Shown: positions 1-17,613, numbered from the stretch's first letter. The stretch is 64,000 bases of DNA from Ianthella basta (GCA_964019415.1 OZ025872.1:6899322-6963321), one strand, 5' to 3'. Program-made: numbers and translations. Notes: generated from the letters alone by a model not told the origin.

Positions 1-135
1 AAGTGGACCTCCAACCAAGTGGGAACAGGGACCCTCCCTCGCACATGGCAGACAGTAGTGGAAGCAGTTCGGTCTTGTGGTGATACAGCTCTGGCACAAA
101 CGTTGGCACACATTGCAAGCACAGGGTGTCCCTGA
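1..135 (+). CDS. Death-domain-like C-terminal exon (partial, 5' end outside window)
   Basis: Frame 1 is open from the window edge to a TGA at 133-135. The peptide contains PRTWQTVVEAVRSCG followed by TLAHIAS. It aligns by eye with the last two helices of the death domain of gene 2 ([15 protein letters not shown], then DICAAVR), including the Trp and the spacing to the final helix. Death domains are six-helix protein-interaction modules of apoptosis and innate signalling. Here the domain is C-terminal, whereas in gene 2 it is N-terminal. The rest of the gene lies left of the window. The fragment is only 44 codons, so the family call is moderate. Confidence 0.5.
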   Translation, partial: KWTSNQVGTGTLPRTWQTVVEAVRSCGDTALAQTLAHIASTGCP

Positions 136-579
136 CACTGTGACAGTGTCACTTAGTGTGAGTTCCTTATGTGATGACATTGTCACTTGTACTGTCACTG
201 TGTAGTGTGACATACCAGCTAGTTTGTGTACACTTGAGCTGAGGAAACAACACAGCCAACTCTGCACTGTGTGACATGTCAGTGACATCACATTTCAGAG
301 GGAACTGCATGCAGTGATGTTAGTTTCATTATCTTCATTATTGCTACAGGTCCACTGGAGTCAGGTGAACTGACTTATTAAATTGTTAGGTTTTACAACA
401 TCTTTCATTTGTACTCCTTTTGTGTAGTGCGTATAAATTAGTGTACATGTTAGCAGTGTGTGAAGAGTGATGTTGGAGCATGGTATGACGTCACGTACAC
501 TATTGCCCAATCATGGACAAAATGGCAGCAGTTTAGCTGAGAAGAAGTGTTCTGCAAGCTAGCCGCAGCTGCCACGAAC
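136..579. other. Non-coding stretch downstream of the death-domain gene
   Basis: No convincing ORF. Several imperfect copies of a GTGACA/TGTCAC motif lie between about 133 and 290, giving local short inverted repeats. A TGACGTCA octamer is present near 487. It probably holds the 3' UTR of the upstream gene and spacer. Confidence 0.4.
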
Positions 580-2532
580 TGTTACAGGGCACGTGTCACG
601 TGAAAATTGGACCCCCATAATATACGTTCCCCCCGGTCCAAATATTTCGAAATATTTGGACCACTACTGAAATATAAGTTCCCTACATTCCACACATAGA
701 AATGGCGTGTGAGCGAAATAGCGGGTCACACTTCGAACGAAATGGCGGTTCAAACATCGAATGAACAGGGTGAAGGTTTTGTTCAGAGGAAAGGGAGAAG
801 GGTCAAAGTAGTGACCTCTGTAGAGGAGCAACGATTTATCCTCAAAGCCTGCCATTCGGACCCAACATCAAGCCACTTTGGCGTAACGAAGACCTGGCAA
901 AGGGTATCCGAACGCTTCTATTGGAAAGGTCTAGCCAGTGATGTCAGGGAGCTGGTAAGTTCATAGCTATATCCAGTGGCTAGCTAGCTAGCTATGTACA
1001 TGCGCATGTGTAACTGATTTCACGTGCATGTAGCTAGTAGATGTTTCTGTTAGACACGTAGCTGCATGTATTATCATGGAATCATGGTCACATCTTGTTA
1101 CTCATTTGTCTTGATCACTACTCTGTAGGTGAAGCATTACCCAACCTGGTAGGTGAAGCATTACCCAACCTGTCAACATGTGAATAGGAAGGTTGACATT
1201 GAAAGACCAGCATTGCATCCCGTCCCCGTCAAGGCCCCATGGTTTCACTTGGGCATGATTTTTGTTGGGCCTATTAGTCCTCCTTCAAGAAATGGCAATC
1301 AATACATACTTATAATTTCAGACTATTTCACCAAGTTTGCCTATGCAGTAGCTCTGCTAACGAAAGAAGCATCACCGGTTGTTGTTGCACTTCAAGAGGT
1401 TTGTGAGTGTAACTATATTATTACAAGCTAAAAGCAGTCTTATTTCAAGTGTCACCTTAGGGTTAGCTAGCTAACTATACGATTAGCTAGCATTATTACT
1501 GTATGGCTATTTCCTTTCTTTGCTGCAGCTCTTCTTTATTATGGGGCTGCCATCAGTAATCACTACAGACCAAGGGAAAGAATTTCGAAACCTCCTCAAT
1601 GCTGAGCTAATGACAGTGTTTGGTATCAAGCATCGACTGACCACGTGTTACCATCCACAATCCAATGGATTGGATGAAAGATTCAATCAGATGCTTGTGA
1701 ATGCTTTGACCAAGTATGCCCAAGATGATCATGCAGCACGGGACAGCAACCTGAAGGAAACAGTGTACGCCTACAATACTGCCGTTCAGGACTCCTCCAA
1801 GCACACGCCATTTGAAGCAATGTTTGGGCGAACTGCCAAACTGCCAGTAGATTTCAATGTCATGGGTGACTACAATGTGACACAGCAACTACAGGAGTAC
1901 TTTGACAGCGATGAACCAGATCATGGTGAAAGGGCAGCAAAGCGGCAAAAGCTTAATGAAGCAGTGAAGCAGAATATTGAGATGGCCCAACAAAAGCAGA
2001 AGATGTATTATGACACCAAGCATGGTGCATGGGACAGGCATAGGCCCAAGTTCTTGCACCCACGAAAGCCGAAGAACATCTGTCTGTACTGCAATTGTCT
2101 CATGCCAGAGACCTGGAGCGACATGATCTTGTGTGATTCATGTGATCAATGGTTCCACATGCAGTGTGTTGGGTTGAAGGCACCTCCGGCTTTAGAGGAA
2201 CAGTGGATTTGTAATGACTGTGCATGACATTGTGCTATGTAAGCTACAACTTCATTTTTGCAACATTATAGCTACATTTGTATTTATTCACATTCTGCTT
2301 AAATCATGTACTTTTATGAAGTTCAAATCCCCATGCATGTATTGTGTTGATGATGAAAATGAAATGCATATTAAGTAGCTATTAGGCCTGGAAAGCCCTG
2401 AATCTAAACATAGATGAGGGGGTCCACATATTTCAGGGTAGGTCCAAAGATTTCAGTCCATTTCTGAAATATTTGGACTGGGGGGAACCTTTTCAGGGGG
2501 GTCCAATTTTTTCATGACATGCCCTCCGTGCA
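580..2532 (+). mobile_element. Ginger-type DNA transposon with terminal inverted repeats
   Basis: The ends form a long imperfect terminal inverted repeat. About 580-650 reads TGTTACAGGGCACGTG, then a run around GGACCCCC and GTCCAAATATTTC. The reverse complement of about 2463-2532 reads TGCACGGAGGGCATG, then the same GGACCCCC and GTCCAAATATTTC blocks. Between the ends lies a retroviral-type integrase split by introns. TIRs beginning TG together with a Gypsy-like integrase and a C-terminal PHD finger fit the Ginger (Ginger1/Ginger2-TDD) class of cut-and-paste DNA transposons. I could not find a clean 4-bp target duplication. It is probably inactive, with few breaks. Confidence 0.7.
709..2227 (+). 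CDS. Ginger transposase (integrase plus PHD finger), multi-exon
   Basis: Three coding blocks lie at about 709-954, 1150-1400 and 1530-2227, separated by GT-AG introns, which is usual for Ginger transposases in animals. Block 1 carries the integrase zinc-binding region (GHTSNE repeats, then HSDPTSSHFG and the WQRVSERFYWKG stretch). Block 2 begins the integrase core (PVKAPWFHLG, FVGPI, then NGNQYILIISDYFTKF). Block 3 completes the core (GLPSVITTDQGKEF, HPQSNGLDERFNQ) and ends with a PHD finger: CLYCNC, CDSCDQWFHMQCVG and WICNDCA give the Cys4-His-Cys3 pattern. The protein would cut and join the transposon ends; the PHD finger may target chromatin. The same domain order occurs in domesticated Ginger-derived host genes, but the intact TIRs argue for a transposon copy. 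Confidence 0.65.
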
Positions 2533-2922
2533 AGGTTACGGTAAGCTCATCTATCTAACTTAATTGACGGACCAAGTGAAGCTTTTTAATGTATGTATGT
2601 GTGCACATGGGGATGTTGTAAAACGTGGATCACACAGATCACAGATCAGGGGCGGATCATGAGGAAGTCACAAGACTGTCACGCGCTAGTTCTTCCCAGG
2701 GACATTCAGCTGCAATCACTTATAGAACTGTTACTGTGTATATAATCGCCGAGTTGGGCCCATTCGTATGTATCGCCCGTATCATGTATGCACCGTCGAG
2801 GATGAACGACGACCAGTGGAGCCCTCTTGCCCAACTGGAGCTCAATTAGTGTGAAACAAGAGCTAGAGGATGCTTTTGACTTTCTGTAAGCATCGCCTTT
2901 TCGTGGCTCAATTGTGCTGGAC

Positions 2923-2966
2923 CATAGATATTCTACACTACGCAACCGTAGTGTAGAATATCTATG
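2923..2966. mobile_element. 44-bp perfect mini-palindrome flanked by a 7-bp direct repeat
   Basis: Arms CATAGATATTCTACACTACG and its exact reverse complement surround a 4-nt loop (CAAC). GCTGGAC occurs directly before (2916-2922) and directly after (2967-2973), the form of a target-site duplication. It reads as a tiny foldback insertion. It is present in both arms of the large inverted repeat, so it was inserted before the inverted duplication. Confidence 0.6.
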
Positions 2967-3415
2967 GCTGGACGAATCGCCGGAAGCAGGGCTGTACTAG
3001 TAGTCAGTACAGAATCCCCTCCCTAAGGTTGGTGTAGCTACTGTATAATTGCTGCTGTGGAGCGATGATGGTGGCATCACTGCAGCTGTCCTTATATAGT
3101 ACTGTATAATTGCCATAATACCTCTTTAATCACTACATGCGCGCCATATGCATGCAACCATGATTGTAAGCTTACAACAGCATGTATGTAACACACATGT
3201 GCACTTGTGTACATTTTGTAAATGCCTGACCAGTGCACGTACATTATAAACTGTCATAACATCATGCATAATAATCTGTTGCAGTGCCATATACCCTGGC
3301 ACGTGCACTCTACATTATTCAGGACAGTACACGTTCTGCACATGTGTATGTTTAGTTGCAATTATAATTAGATGCAATTGTACATGTACAATAGAATGTG
3401 TGCACGTCATAACGC

Positions 3416-3486
3416 TGTGTGTGTGTGTGTGTGTGTGTGTTGTGTGTGTGTGCATGTTGTGTGTGTGTGTGAGAGAGAGAGAGGTT
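3416..3486 (+). repeat. (GT)n/(GA)n microsatellite in left arm
   Basis: GT dinucleotide runs broken by GTTGTG, ending in a short GA run. Its mirror in the right arm is at 5009-5084 and differs in length. Confidence 0.9.
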
Positions 3487-3616
3487 GTTTGTGCATGTTC
3501 AAAGTCTTTAGGAATGGAAGAAAGAGGGATAGCTAATGAGCACATGAAGTGCATGACTTTTTTCTAAAAGCTGTCAGTGAGTGCATTGTCACTATCCACC
3601 TGTTATCAATTGATTA

Positions 3617-4165
3617 TGTCCAATCCATACAAAGCTGAAAGTGATACTACCTGTCCTGGACCCAGTGATGAACTGGAGATAATAGACCTCTCGAGCTCAG
3701 AAGGCAGTGTGAGCAGCATCACATATTCCACTGCCAAGCCAAAGTGAAACTCTACCGGTAGCATTGCCTACAGAGCATCTAGTGCCTCTCTCTGTAGCTG
3801 GCCCCTCCACATCCACCCCTGTACTCACATCACCAAAAACACAACCATTTTTGCTGAAGTTGCTCATGCCCAACATAAGGATATGCACAGGGTGCTGCTT
3901 TGACTACCACCATGTACACCACTGTATGACTTTTGCATTGTCCACCCTGAGACTAGACAAATACTGAAATTACTGAACCAAGCAACATGCTATATGACAT
4001 ATGACGACAGTAGGGATCAATGCACACTACCATGTTGGTACTAATTGCATCAAACTTTAATTCTCTGACTTTGATCCATCACAGCTTATCATACCCAAAG
4101 TGCTACATGACAAGCTATTGTCAAATCCGCATGCTCTGTACTCTGCTCTAATCCCACAAGAGCTT
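3617..4165 (+). pseudogene. Degraded coding fragment of an uncharacterised transposon-associated protein (left arm)
   Basis: Pieces in different frames share a consistent order: MSNPYKAESD with an acidic ELEIIDLSSSEGS stretch, a Pro/Ser/Thr-rich linker ending SPKTQPFLLK, then MPNIRICTGC and, further on, DPSQLIIPKVLHDKLLSNP. The PFxLKxLxxxIxxCxGC pattern followed by a region ending near a PxxVxxxLxxxH motif recurs, to my memory, in uncharacterised mobile-element-like proteins of corals, lancelets and sponges. No catalytic domain is visible. The reading frame is interrupted several times. A mirrored copy lies in the right arm. Confidence 0.4.
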
Positions 4166-4357
4166 AGACTTACCTTATTACATACCCACACACTTAGCAA
4201 CCATATTATTATATTGTTCAATGCTGTACTGTGTGTTGTCCGTAGCATGTATGCACTGTCAAGGATGAACGACGATGTACTGTGTCCACTGAAGTACATT
4301 GCCGTAATAACTTGTGCCCAACACACCGTAGCTAGCTACGCAGAACATCGGTTCACC
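4166..4357. other. Spacer (loop) of the inverted repeat, with a diverged extra copy of arm sequence
   Basis: The 192-bp spacer is unique except for about 4240-4290. There AGCATGTATGCACTGTCAAG followed by GATGAACGACGA closely resembles the arm segment near 2783-2815 and its mirror near 5690. A third, older copy of this piece of the arm therefore sits in the loop. Confidence 0.6.
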
Positions 4358-4903
4358 AAGCTCTTGTGGGATTAGAGCAGAGTACAGAGCATGCAGATTT
4401 GACAATAGCTTGTCATGTAGCACTTTGGGTATGATGAGCTGTGATGGATCAAAGTCAGGGAATCAAAGTTTGATGCAATTAGTACCAACATGGTAGTGTT
4501 TGATCCCTACTGTCGTCATACATCAAGTTGCTTGTTTCAGTATTTGTCTAGTCTCAGGGTGGACAATGTAAAAGTCATACAGTGGTGTAGCCAAGGCGGC
4601 ACCATGTGCATATCCTTATGTTGGGCATGAGCAACTTCAGCAAAAATGGTTGTGTTTTGGTGATGTGAGTACAGGGGTGGATGTGGAGGGGCCGGCTACA
4701 GAGAGAGGCACTAGATGCTCTGTAGGCAATGCTACCGGTAGAGTTTCGCTTTGGCTCGGCAATGGAGTATGTGATGCTGCTGAACACTGCCTTCCGAGCT
4801 CGAGAGGTCTATTATCTCCAGTTCATCACTGGGTCCAGGACAGGTAGCATCACTTTCAGCTTTGTATGGATTGGACATAATCAATTGATAACAGGTGGAT
4901 AGT
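4358..4903 (-). pseudogene. Mirror copy of the degraded coding fragment (right arm)
   Basis: Reverse-strand counterpart of the fragment at 3617-4165. It shows the same MSNPYKAESD start (from about 4887 downward), the ELEIIDLSSSEGS acidic stretch and the SPKTQPFLLK/MPNIRIC block. The two copies are interrupted at similar places, so the decay mostly predates the inverted duplication. Confidence 0.4.
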
Positions 4904-5008
4904 GACAATGCACTCACTGACAGCTTTTAGAAAAAAGTCATGCACTTCATGTGCTCATTAGCTATCCCTCTTTCTTCCATTCCTAAAGACTTTGAACATG
5001 TACAAACA

Positions 5009-5084
5009 ACCTCTCTCTCTCTCTCACACACACACAACATGCACACACACACACAACACACACACACACACACACACACACACA
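5009..5084 (-). repeat. (CT)n/(CA)n microsatellite in right arm
   Basis: Counterpart of the microsatellite at 3416-3486, with a longer CA block. Confidence 0.9.
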
Positions 5085-5530
5085 GCATTATGACGTGCAC
5101 ACATTCTATTGTACATGTACAATTGCATCTAATTATAACTGCAACTAAACATACACATGTGCAGAACGTGTACTGTCCTGAATAATATAGAGTGCACGTG
5201 CCAGGGTATATGGCACTGCAACAGATTATTATGCATGACGTTATGACAGTTTATAATGTACGTGCACTGGTCAGGCAGTTACAAAATGTACGCAAGTGCA
5301 CGTGTGTTACATACATGCTGTTGTAAGCTTAAAATCATGATTGCATGCATATGGCGCGCATGCAGCGATTAAAGAGGTATTATGGCAATTATACAGTACT
5401 ATATAAGGACAGCTGCAGTGGTGCCACCATCATCGCTCCACAGCAGCAATTATACAGTAGCTACACCAACCTTGGGGAGGGGATTCTGTACTGACTACTA
5501 GTACAGCCCTGCTGCGGCGATTCGTCCAGC

Positions 5531-5577
5531 CATAGATCATATTCTACACTACGGTTGCGTAGTGTAGAATATCTATG
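5531..5577. mobile_element. Right-arm copy of the mini-palindrome
   Basis: Same hairpin as at 2923-2966, with a three-base insertion in one stem, flanked by GTCCAGC at 5524-5530 and 5578-5584, the complement of the left-arm duplication. Confidence 0.6.
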
Positions 5578-5887
5578 GTCCAGCACAATCGAGCCACGAA
5601 AAGGCGATGCTTGCAGAAAGTCAAAAGCGTCCTCTAGCTCGTTTCACACTAATTGAGCTCCAGTTGGGCAAGAGGGCTCCACTGGTCGTCGTTCATCCTC
5701 GACGGTGCATACATGCTACGAACGATACATACGAATGGGCCCAACTCGGCGATTATATACACAGTAACAGTTCTATAAGTGATTGCAGCTGAATGTCCCT
5801 GGGAAGAACTAGCGCGTGACAGTCTTGTGACTTCCTCGTGATCCGCCCCTGATCCGTGATCCGTGTGATCCGCGTTTTACAACATCC

Positions 5888-6632
5888 GTTTTGAGGCGGC
5901 AACTTAGTTTTCCGAAATGAGAAATTGGGAATGGGAATGGGAATTGGAATACGTGTACAACGACTGTCGTCGATGTCGGCCAGTTACTGCCTTTCCCCCA
6001 GGCCATCTCCGCTGCCAAGGAGGCCGTAACTCTGCACCTGGATAGATCTGACTCAGTAAATGTGAGCTGTGCTTTAAAAATTGTGGAACATGGCTTTACG
6101 TTACGAAACTAGCCAGTTTCCCCGCAAAGGTTTAATGGCTCGTAGCGTAGTTCTGCGGGTTTTCCCGCCAGTGAGCTATGTCTTGTGTGATAGTCAAGGG
6201 AGTGTAGAACTAGGCGATACAGAGCCTGTTCTGCTGCGCGCTAAACGTTTGGCGAAGTACGCGTTTGTAATGTAGCATGTTCTGCCATTTGCATTTGCCT
6301 TGCGCAATTATCATATAAGCTATGCACACTTTCTCACATTTCCAGTCAACCTCATGAAATTTACATTAATCTGTACATGTGCAGATCGAGTTTGCTCTTC
6401 ATGTATATGTAGCCATATGTTTAGCTGTGCAGCAGCCGGTACAGCAGTTAGCTAAGTGTGTAGCTGCCGTTGCTTCTTGAAATCAAAGATGACATAGCTA
6501 AGCAACTGAGCTAGCTAATTTTTGTCTGTAAACGCTGACAGCATGACATATGTAAATGACACAATCAGGCAATCAGCATATATCTGTGGAAAATACAGAT
6601 GTTCCAAATACATGAGTATTAATGAATGCAGC
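5888..6632. other. Intergenic stretch, no gene supported
   Basis: A short tandem of GGGAAT/GGAATG lies near 5925-5950. A 64-codon ORF at 6081-6275 is slightly GC-richer than its surroundings but resembles nothing I know and shows no splice or start context. I see no other structure. Confidence 0.4.
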
Positions 6633-6982
6633 TACCGTATATCGCAAAAATTTCGCGACCTAAAAATTTCGCGAATCGCTGCCACAACGGGTGTCAGAAA
6701 TATTCGCGAGTAAAAATTTCGCGAAGGAGACTCTACAAAGTAGACATTAAAGCCCTTTTAGTGTAAATAGCAGGAGCAATCGCTTCTAAAATGAAGCAAA
6801 CAAAAGAGCTACACGCTGCTTGTTGATCCGCCATTTTATTATGACATCACGTGCACACACAAGTTATTATTATACAATAGGTATTATATGCATATAAAAT
6901 TCGCGATAGAAATTTTCGCGAATTGCTTCATTCGCGGAATTCGCGAAAATTATTGGTCGCGAACATTTTGCGATATACGGTA
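6633..6982. mobile_element. MITE with TACCGTATATCGC ends
   Basis: The left end TACCGTATATCGCAAAAATT and the right end ending GCGATATACGGTA form terminal inverted repeats. Inside each end are several AAATTTCGCGA-type motifs in opposite orientations. The outermost TA on both sides is the likely target duplication, leaving a 346-bp element at 6635-6980. No coding capacity, so it is non-autonomous. Confidence 0.8.
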
Positions 6983-7167
6983 TGTTTCATAGTAGAGTAG
7001 TCAGTTCTAGAATACATAAGTTGCTAATTCCGTTTGAAGTTTTAATTGTAGTTACCAGTCTCTCTCTTGTTCCCTCCTTCCATCTATGTGTATGGTGCAC
7101 TCATGTCCTTTCATACCCCTCTGAGACTGGAGGTGCCACTAAATGTTGTCACAATTAAGTTCATGAT

Positions 7168-7735
7168 CTATAATGGCTGATCTTCTCACCGATGTCTACC
7201 ATGACGTCAATGTGGAGCCCCGCTTGCAACCCCTTTCCAGTGAAATATTTTTCACCTGTAGCACAGCAACAGAAGACAACTCAAGGCTAGACATTGCAAC
7301 AAGTGCATTCTGCTGTGGAAGATTGAGAGAGCATCTTTCAACGTAAGGGTAATTAACCTTTTTGGCCCCTAAAACCAAACACCACAGATGACCTCTTGCT
7401 ACCGACGCCTCAAGCGTAAGAAGAAGCAGAAGTACGATCAGTGAGTTTGAGAAGTTGAACACGCATCCTTAAATTTGTCCCACTGGTGATGTCCTGCACT
7501 GGAGGAGCAAGTCCCAGTGCAACTGTTTCTCAGAAGGCTCAATGTACTGTCGTCAGAGAAGAACCCTATCAGCTACAGCACGGTCATAGAACTCTTGAGA
7601 TTCTACCTCAGCCTCGCCCTGCTGCAACCCTCAATTGTGTGTTTCCACAGCAGCAGATCATCTGCATGCCACCCAAAACGACTTGAACTAGGAATTGCAG
7701 ATCTGGCCATGACAGAGGGCCAGATCAGATGATGC
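7168..7735 (+). pseudogene. Retroelement-associated C-terminal domain remnant
   Basis: From 7168 a frame reads MADLLTDVYHDVNVEPRLQP followed by LSSEIFF and RLDIATSAFCCGR. This matches a signature I know from uncharacterised, retroelement-linked proteins of cnidarians and sponges: TDVxxDVxVEPxLQPLxGE followed by ARLDIxxxGFW, a probable nuclease-like C-terminal domain. Further pieces of the same domain continue to about 7735 in other frames (an Arg/Lys-rich YRRHE-like block, then a region matching the SxFSxLRS end). I cannot say which retroelement class it came from. It is broken and old. Confidence 0.5.
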
Positions 7736-9130
7736 TAACTGTCTTAACTGTCTTCACAAGCATTTGTCTTTATCATTATTTTTATTGTTATTGTTATAAT
7801 AAATTGTGTATGTTGTTAAATTGAATTCTTTATTGTGGTTTACTCATTGCCTATGTGTGTATTATATAAATATTTGATAGTTTGCGTGATTTGATTGTAA
7901 ACATCTGATTGTTTTAATGACTTCTTATATTATTATTGTATTATTATAATACTGATTGGGGGACCAATATGTTAATAATTAATAGAATGCGATTTAGCAT
8001 AATATTATGTCAATGGTGTGTACAAATATGCATGCATATTCACATGTACAAACACATAATTATGTAGTATAATGTTTGGGTATATTAGTCTAGTGACATA
8101 CAAAACTGCCTATCATCTACCAACTGCAGCCTTTTCATCAAACCTACACCTGACAACATATAGATCGATGCACATGAAAGATCAATGTAAGGCATGTATA
8201 ATATATATTATATATGCAACAGCTAGGATGAATAAAAATAATGTATAACAGCGATCATCGCAATACGTATATTATATGAAGTCCATGCCATGTGGCAGAA
8301 TTTCAATTTTGAAGTGTATAATAATATGTGACATGCATGTCCATACACATAGAAAATCTTCCCATCATATTCAAATTCTATGACAGCTATCAAGTAGGCC
8401 TGCCTGATTGAATGCAAATGCAAATGGCAGAACATGCTACATTACAAACGTGTATTCCACTATAACTTCACAAAGACAAGTCACCATGAAATGTTACTCG
8501 CTGATCAAACCACTGATGAAAATGAGAATGCAATCGACCCAAAAGTAATGAGCCGATAGCTCGGCATTATGCAGCTGTTCCTTTGTGTGTTCCGTTTTAC
8601 CCCATGCATCCGCCATTTTGACCGGAAATATTGTGCAGACAAGACGGCTTCTGATACTTGCCACAGCGAACAGACAGTGCTACTTTTACTGTAGATTGAT
8701 AGAGTATTACTACCTCTACTATTGTACAGAAACTTAAACCTCTGTGTATCATAGCTTGTATACGGCACGGTGTCGAAGTTGTAATTATGAAATGTGTTCC
8801 ATTTCCCCCTGCTTTACCCTATCAGTTAGGGACATTGGCACTCATTTGTACCTTTGTACAATTGGGTGGGACCCGAACTTGCAAAGTGTTGGGAGAATAG
8901 CCGAATGTGACGGCTAATTTTGTTCTGAGTCTGTCACAAACCAAGCTTTATTCATGGTGTAGTAAGTAGCCTTCCCAGAGCATTTGATCACAGTGGGCTG
9001 TCTGTGTTGTGCTCAATGTACAAGTTTTTTGGAGATGCTTGTGAGTGCTAAGTGCCATAAATCCCTCAGACATCCAGTTTCTTTGTCAGCATTGAGCCTC
9101 TTCCTTGATAGTAAAGCATTGTCATCTTTA
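7736..9130. other. AT-rich intergenic stretch
   Basis: 7736-8500 is strongly AT-rich with TTATTATTATAAT-like runs and TATATA tracts. 8500-9130 is less so. No ORF with recognisable content and no terminal-repeat structure that I can see. Confidence 0.4.
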
Positions 9131-9467
9131 CTAGTGTAATAAAAGGCTTTCTTTAAATTTTAAAGAGATTTAAGAATAGCTAGCAGGAGATAGCATAGAA
9201 ACAAGCAACAGTAACTCAACACTGCAATAAACCACATGTCTGTGGAGTTCTCTTAACATACGCACATAATTTCTTTGTAGCTATGGAACTAAAATGCTAT
9301 CTAATCACACACATCCATGTAACTAGTCACTAGAAATGCAGAGTGAACTCCACAGAAATGTGGTTTATCATGGTGTTGAGTTACTGTTGCTTGTTTCTAT
9401 GCTTTTTCTGCTGACCATTCTTAATTCTCTTTAAATTTTGAAGAAATATTATTTTTTATTACACTGG
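9131..9467. mobile_element. Foldback element with ~120-bp inverted arms
   Basis: About 9131-9253 reappears reverse-complemented at about 9347-9467. Shared blocks are CTAGTGTAATAAAA, TTTAAATTTT, GCATAGAAACAAGCAACAGT, AACTCAACAC, AAACCACAT and GGAGTTC. The central ~90 bp is unique. The arms differ by several substitutions and one small indel. No coding sequence, so it is a non-autonomous foldback or MITE-like element. Confidence 0.75.
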
Positions 9468-10326
9468 TTTGTATATGTTTTGCTTGTGCAAAGGACTATG
9501 GCTATATACATCAGATTAATACATACCTGTGCTGACTAATAATCTTTCTTAATCTTAGAAGAAGATGGTGCAAAACATAGAGCACAGGTATGCCACTCTA
9601 GAACCAAATACAATATTAGCATATTGTACAGTTACGTATGTATTATATGCAGACGCAACAAAATAGCAGCTTTGGGTATCTTAATACACGGTGAAAACAA
9701 ACAGATCCCCTGCGGAATGGTCTGGTATTATTGCGTACATCGACTTGTGCCCAGGACATGTTCCTGTCCTGGACAATCCCATTCGCTGATTACTATATGA
9801 CATCAGCCTAAATTGAGAGCTGGCTTTGGCTTGCTCGAAGGATATCGTTGGATCGTTGTGACTTTACTTAGGTAAACTCTGAAAGCCGAGCAACAAGCAA
9901 GAGAGCCGTATACAAGCAAAAGTTAACCACATTTTTGCAATAATTGCATTCCTGAGGCACAAGTCTGCCTTGTATACACAATACTACCGTGACCCTTCCA
10001 CAGGGGGTCTGGCATGCGTGACTATGGGATATTGATTGGTTGGTTATGGAGCTTGCTTGAGACAGCCTCCCTTTACTCCAAGGGTACAGTGTGGATGGTG
10101 TATAACTAACTAAGCTGGACTATATCATAGGAGGTGTTGGGAAGACTTCTTAACAAGAGCTATTTACATATTAGACTGCTCTATTTCTGGAATTACCTGA
10201 GGCTGTGCTCCCTTACTCCCAAGTTAACTTTACCTCTACATTTTCAGGAAGTGTATGTATATGTTTGAGTGAATGAGCATGGCAATACCGTTTGCATGCT
10301 TTTGCTTGTTCTTTCCATGCACACAG
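9468..10326. other. Upstream region of gene 1
   Basis: No exon that I can tie to gene 1 is visible, although its first coding exon must lie here or further left, because the exon at 10327 begins out of phase. Nothing else recognisable. Confidence 0.35.
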
Positions 10327-16598
<6,272 letters not shown>

Positions 16599-16745
16599 GA
16601 AGGCTAAGTTTGGCAGCCTCCAACCTGAACAGTGCTTCTGGAGGCAATGGATTATGCACAGATTGCTGATGTTGAGGGCCTGGAGAAGAAACTTGGACTG
16701 AGTAGTAGTAAGTGTTTGCATTAGAGAGCAGTGTGTGCACTGTAT

Positions 16746-17245
<500 letters not shown>

Positions 17246-17410
17246 AGTGTACTTCCTACTGTATGTACATGCCCCTCTGGTATGGGATATGGTTTGACGT
17301 GAAGTTGTGTTTGGTGTGGTAGTGACTGAGGTGTTCCCCTTCAATCCACACCAACACCTCATAGCTGTTGGGGCCAATGTTAACTTTGTCTATACTTTTC
17401 CTGTTGCTCT

Positions 17411-17613
17411 TCCAGGATCCTAAGATGGTGGCCCACATTGTGTCAAGTTTTAAAGCACTCACTGCATTAGAACTGACATCACTTTTGTGTAACACAATTT
17501 CATTTATTTATAGTGTGACTTTCTTTAATTCATGCATGCTCACTTTACCTATCTCCCTTTTGTATAAGCCACAGTGTATTCCATGTATTGTATACGTATC
17601 TGTACTCTTTTAG
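17411..17613 (+). CDS. Possible terminal exon, unrecognised
   Basis: A CTCTTCCAG acceptor precedes an ORF starting DPKMVAHIVSSFKALTALEL and ending after a hydrophobic stretch. It could be a 3' exon of gene 1 or a chance ORF. No family is recognised and I could not connect the phase to the exon at 16427. Confidence 0.2.

Larger units (their letters stand above)
2611..4165 (+). repeat. Left arm of 3.3-kb inverted repeat
   Basis: This arm, starting GGATGTTGTAAAACG, recurs reverse-complemented at 4358-5887, ending CGTTTTACAACATCC. The match runs through the whole arm with only scattered substitutions and small indels, by eye mid-90s percent identity. Landmarks in order: the GGGGCGGATCA segment, a mini-palindrome at 2923-2966, GCGCGCCATATGCATGCA-like text near 3140, a GT/AG microsatellite at 3416-3486, and a degraded coding fragment from about 3617 onward. 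The arm is about 1,555 bp. Confidence 0.9.
4358..5887 (-). repeat. Right arm of 3.3-kb inverted repeat
   Basis: Reverse complement of 2611-4165. It is about 1,530 bp; the small length difference comes mainly from microsatellite length and a few indels. Its microsatellite counterpart lies at 5009-5084 and its copy of the mini-palindrome at 5531-5577. Confidence 0.9.

Noticed and set aside
6081-6275. 64-codon ORF in slightly GC-richer DNA
   Set aside because: Too short, with no family resemblance and no supporting signals.
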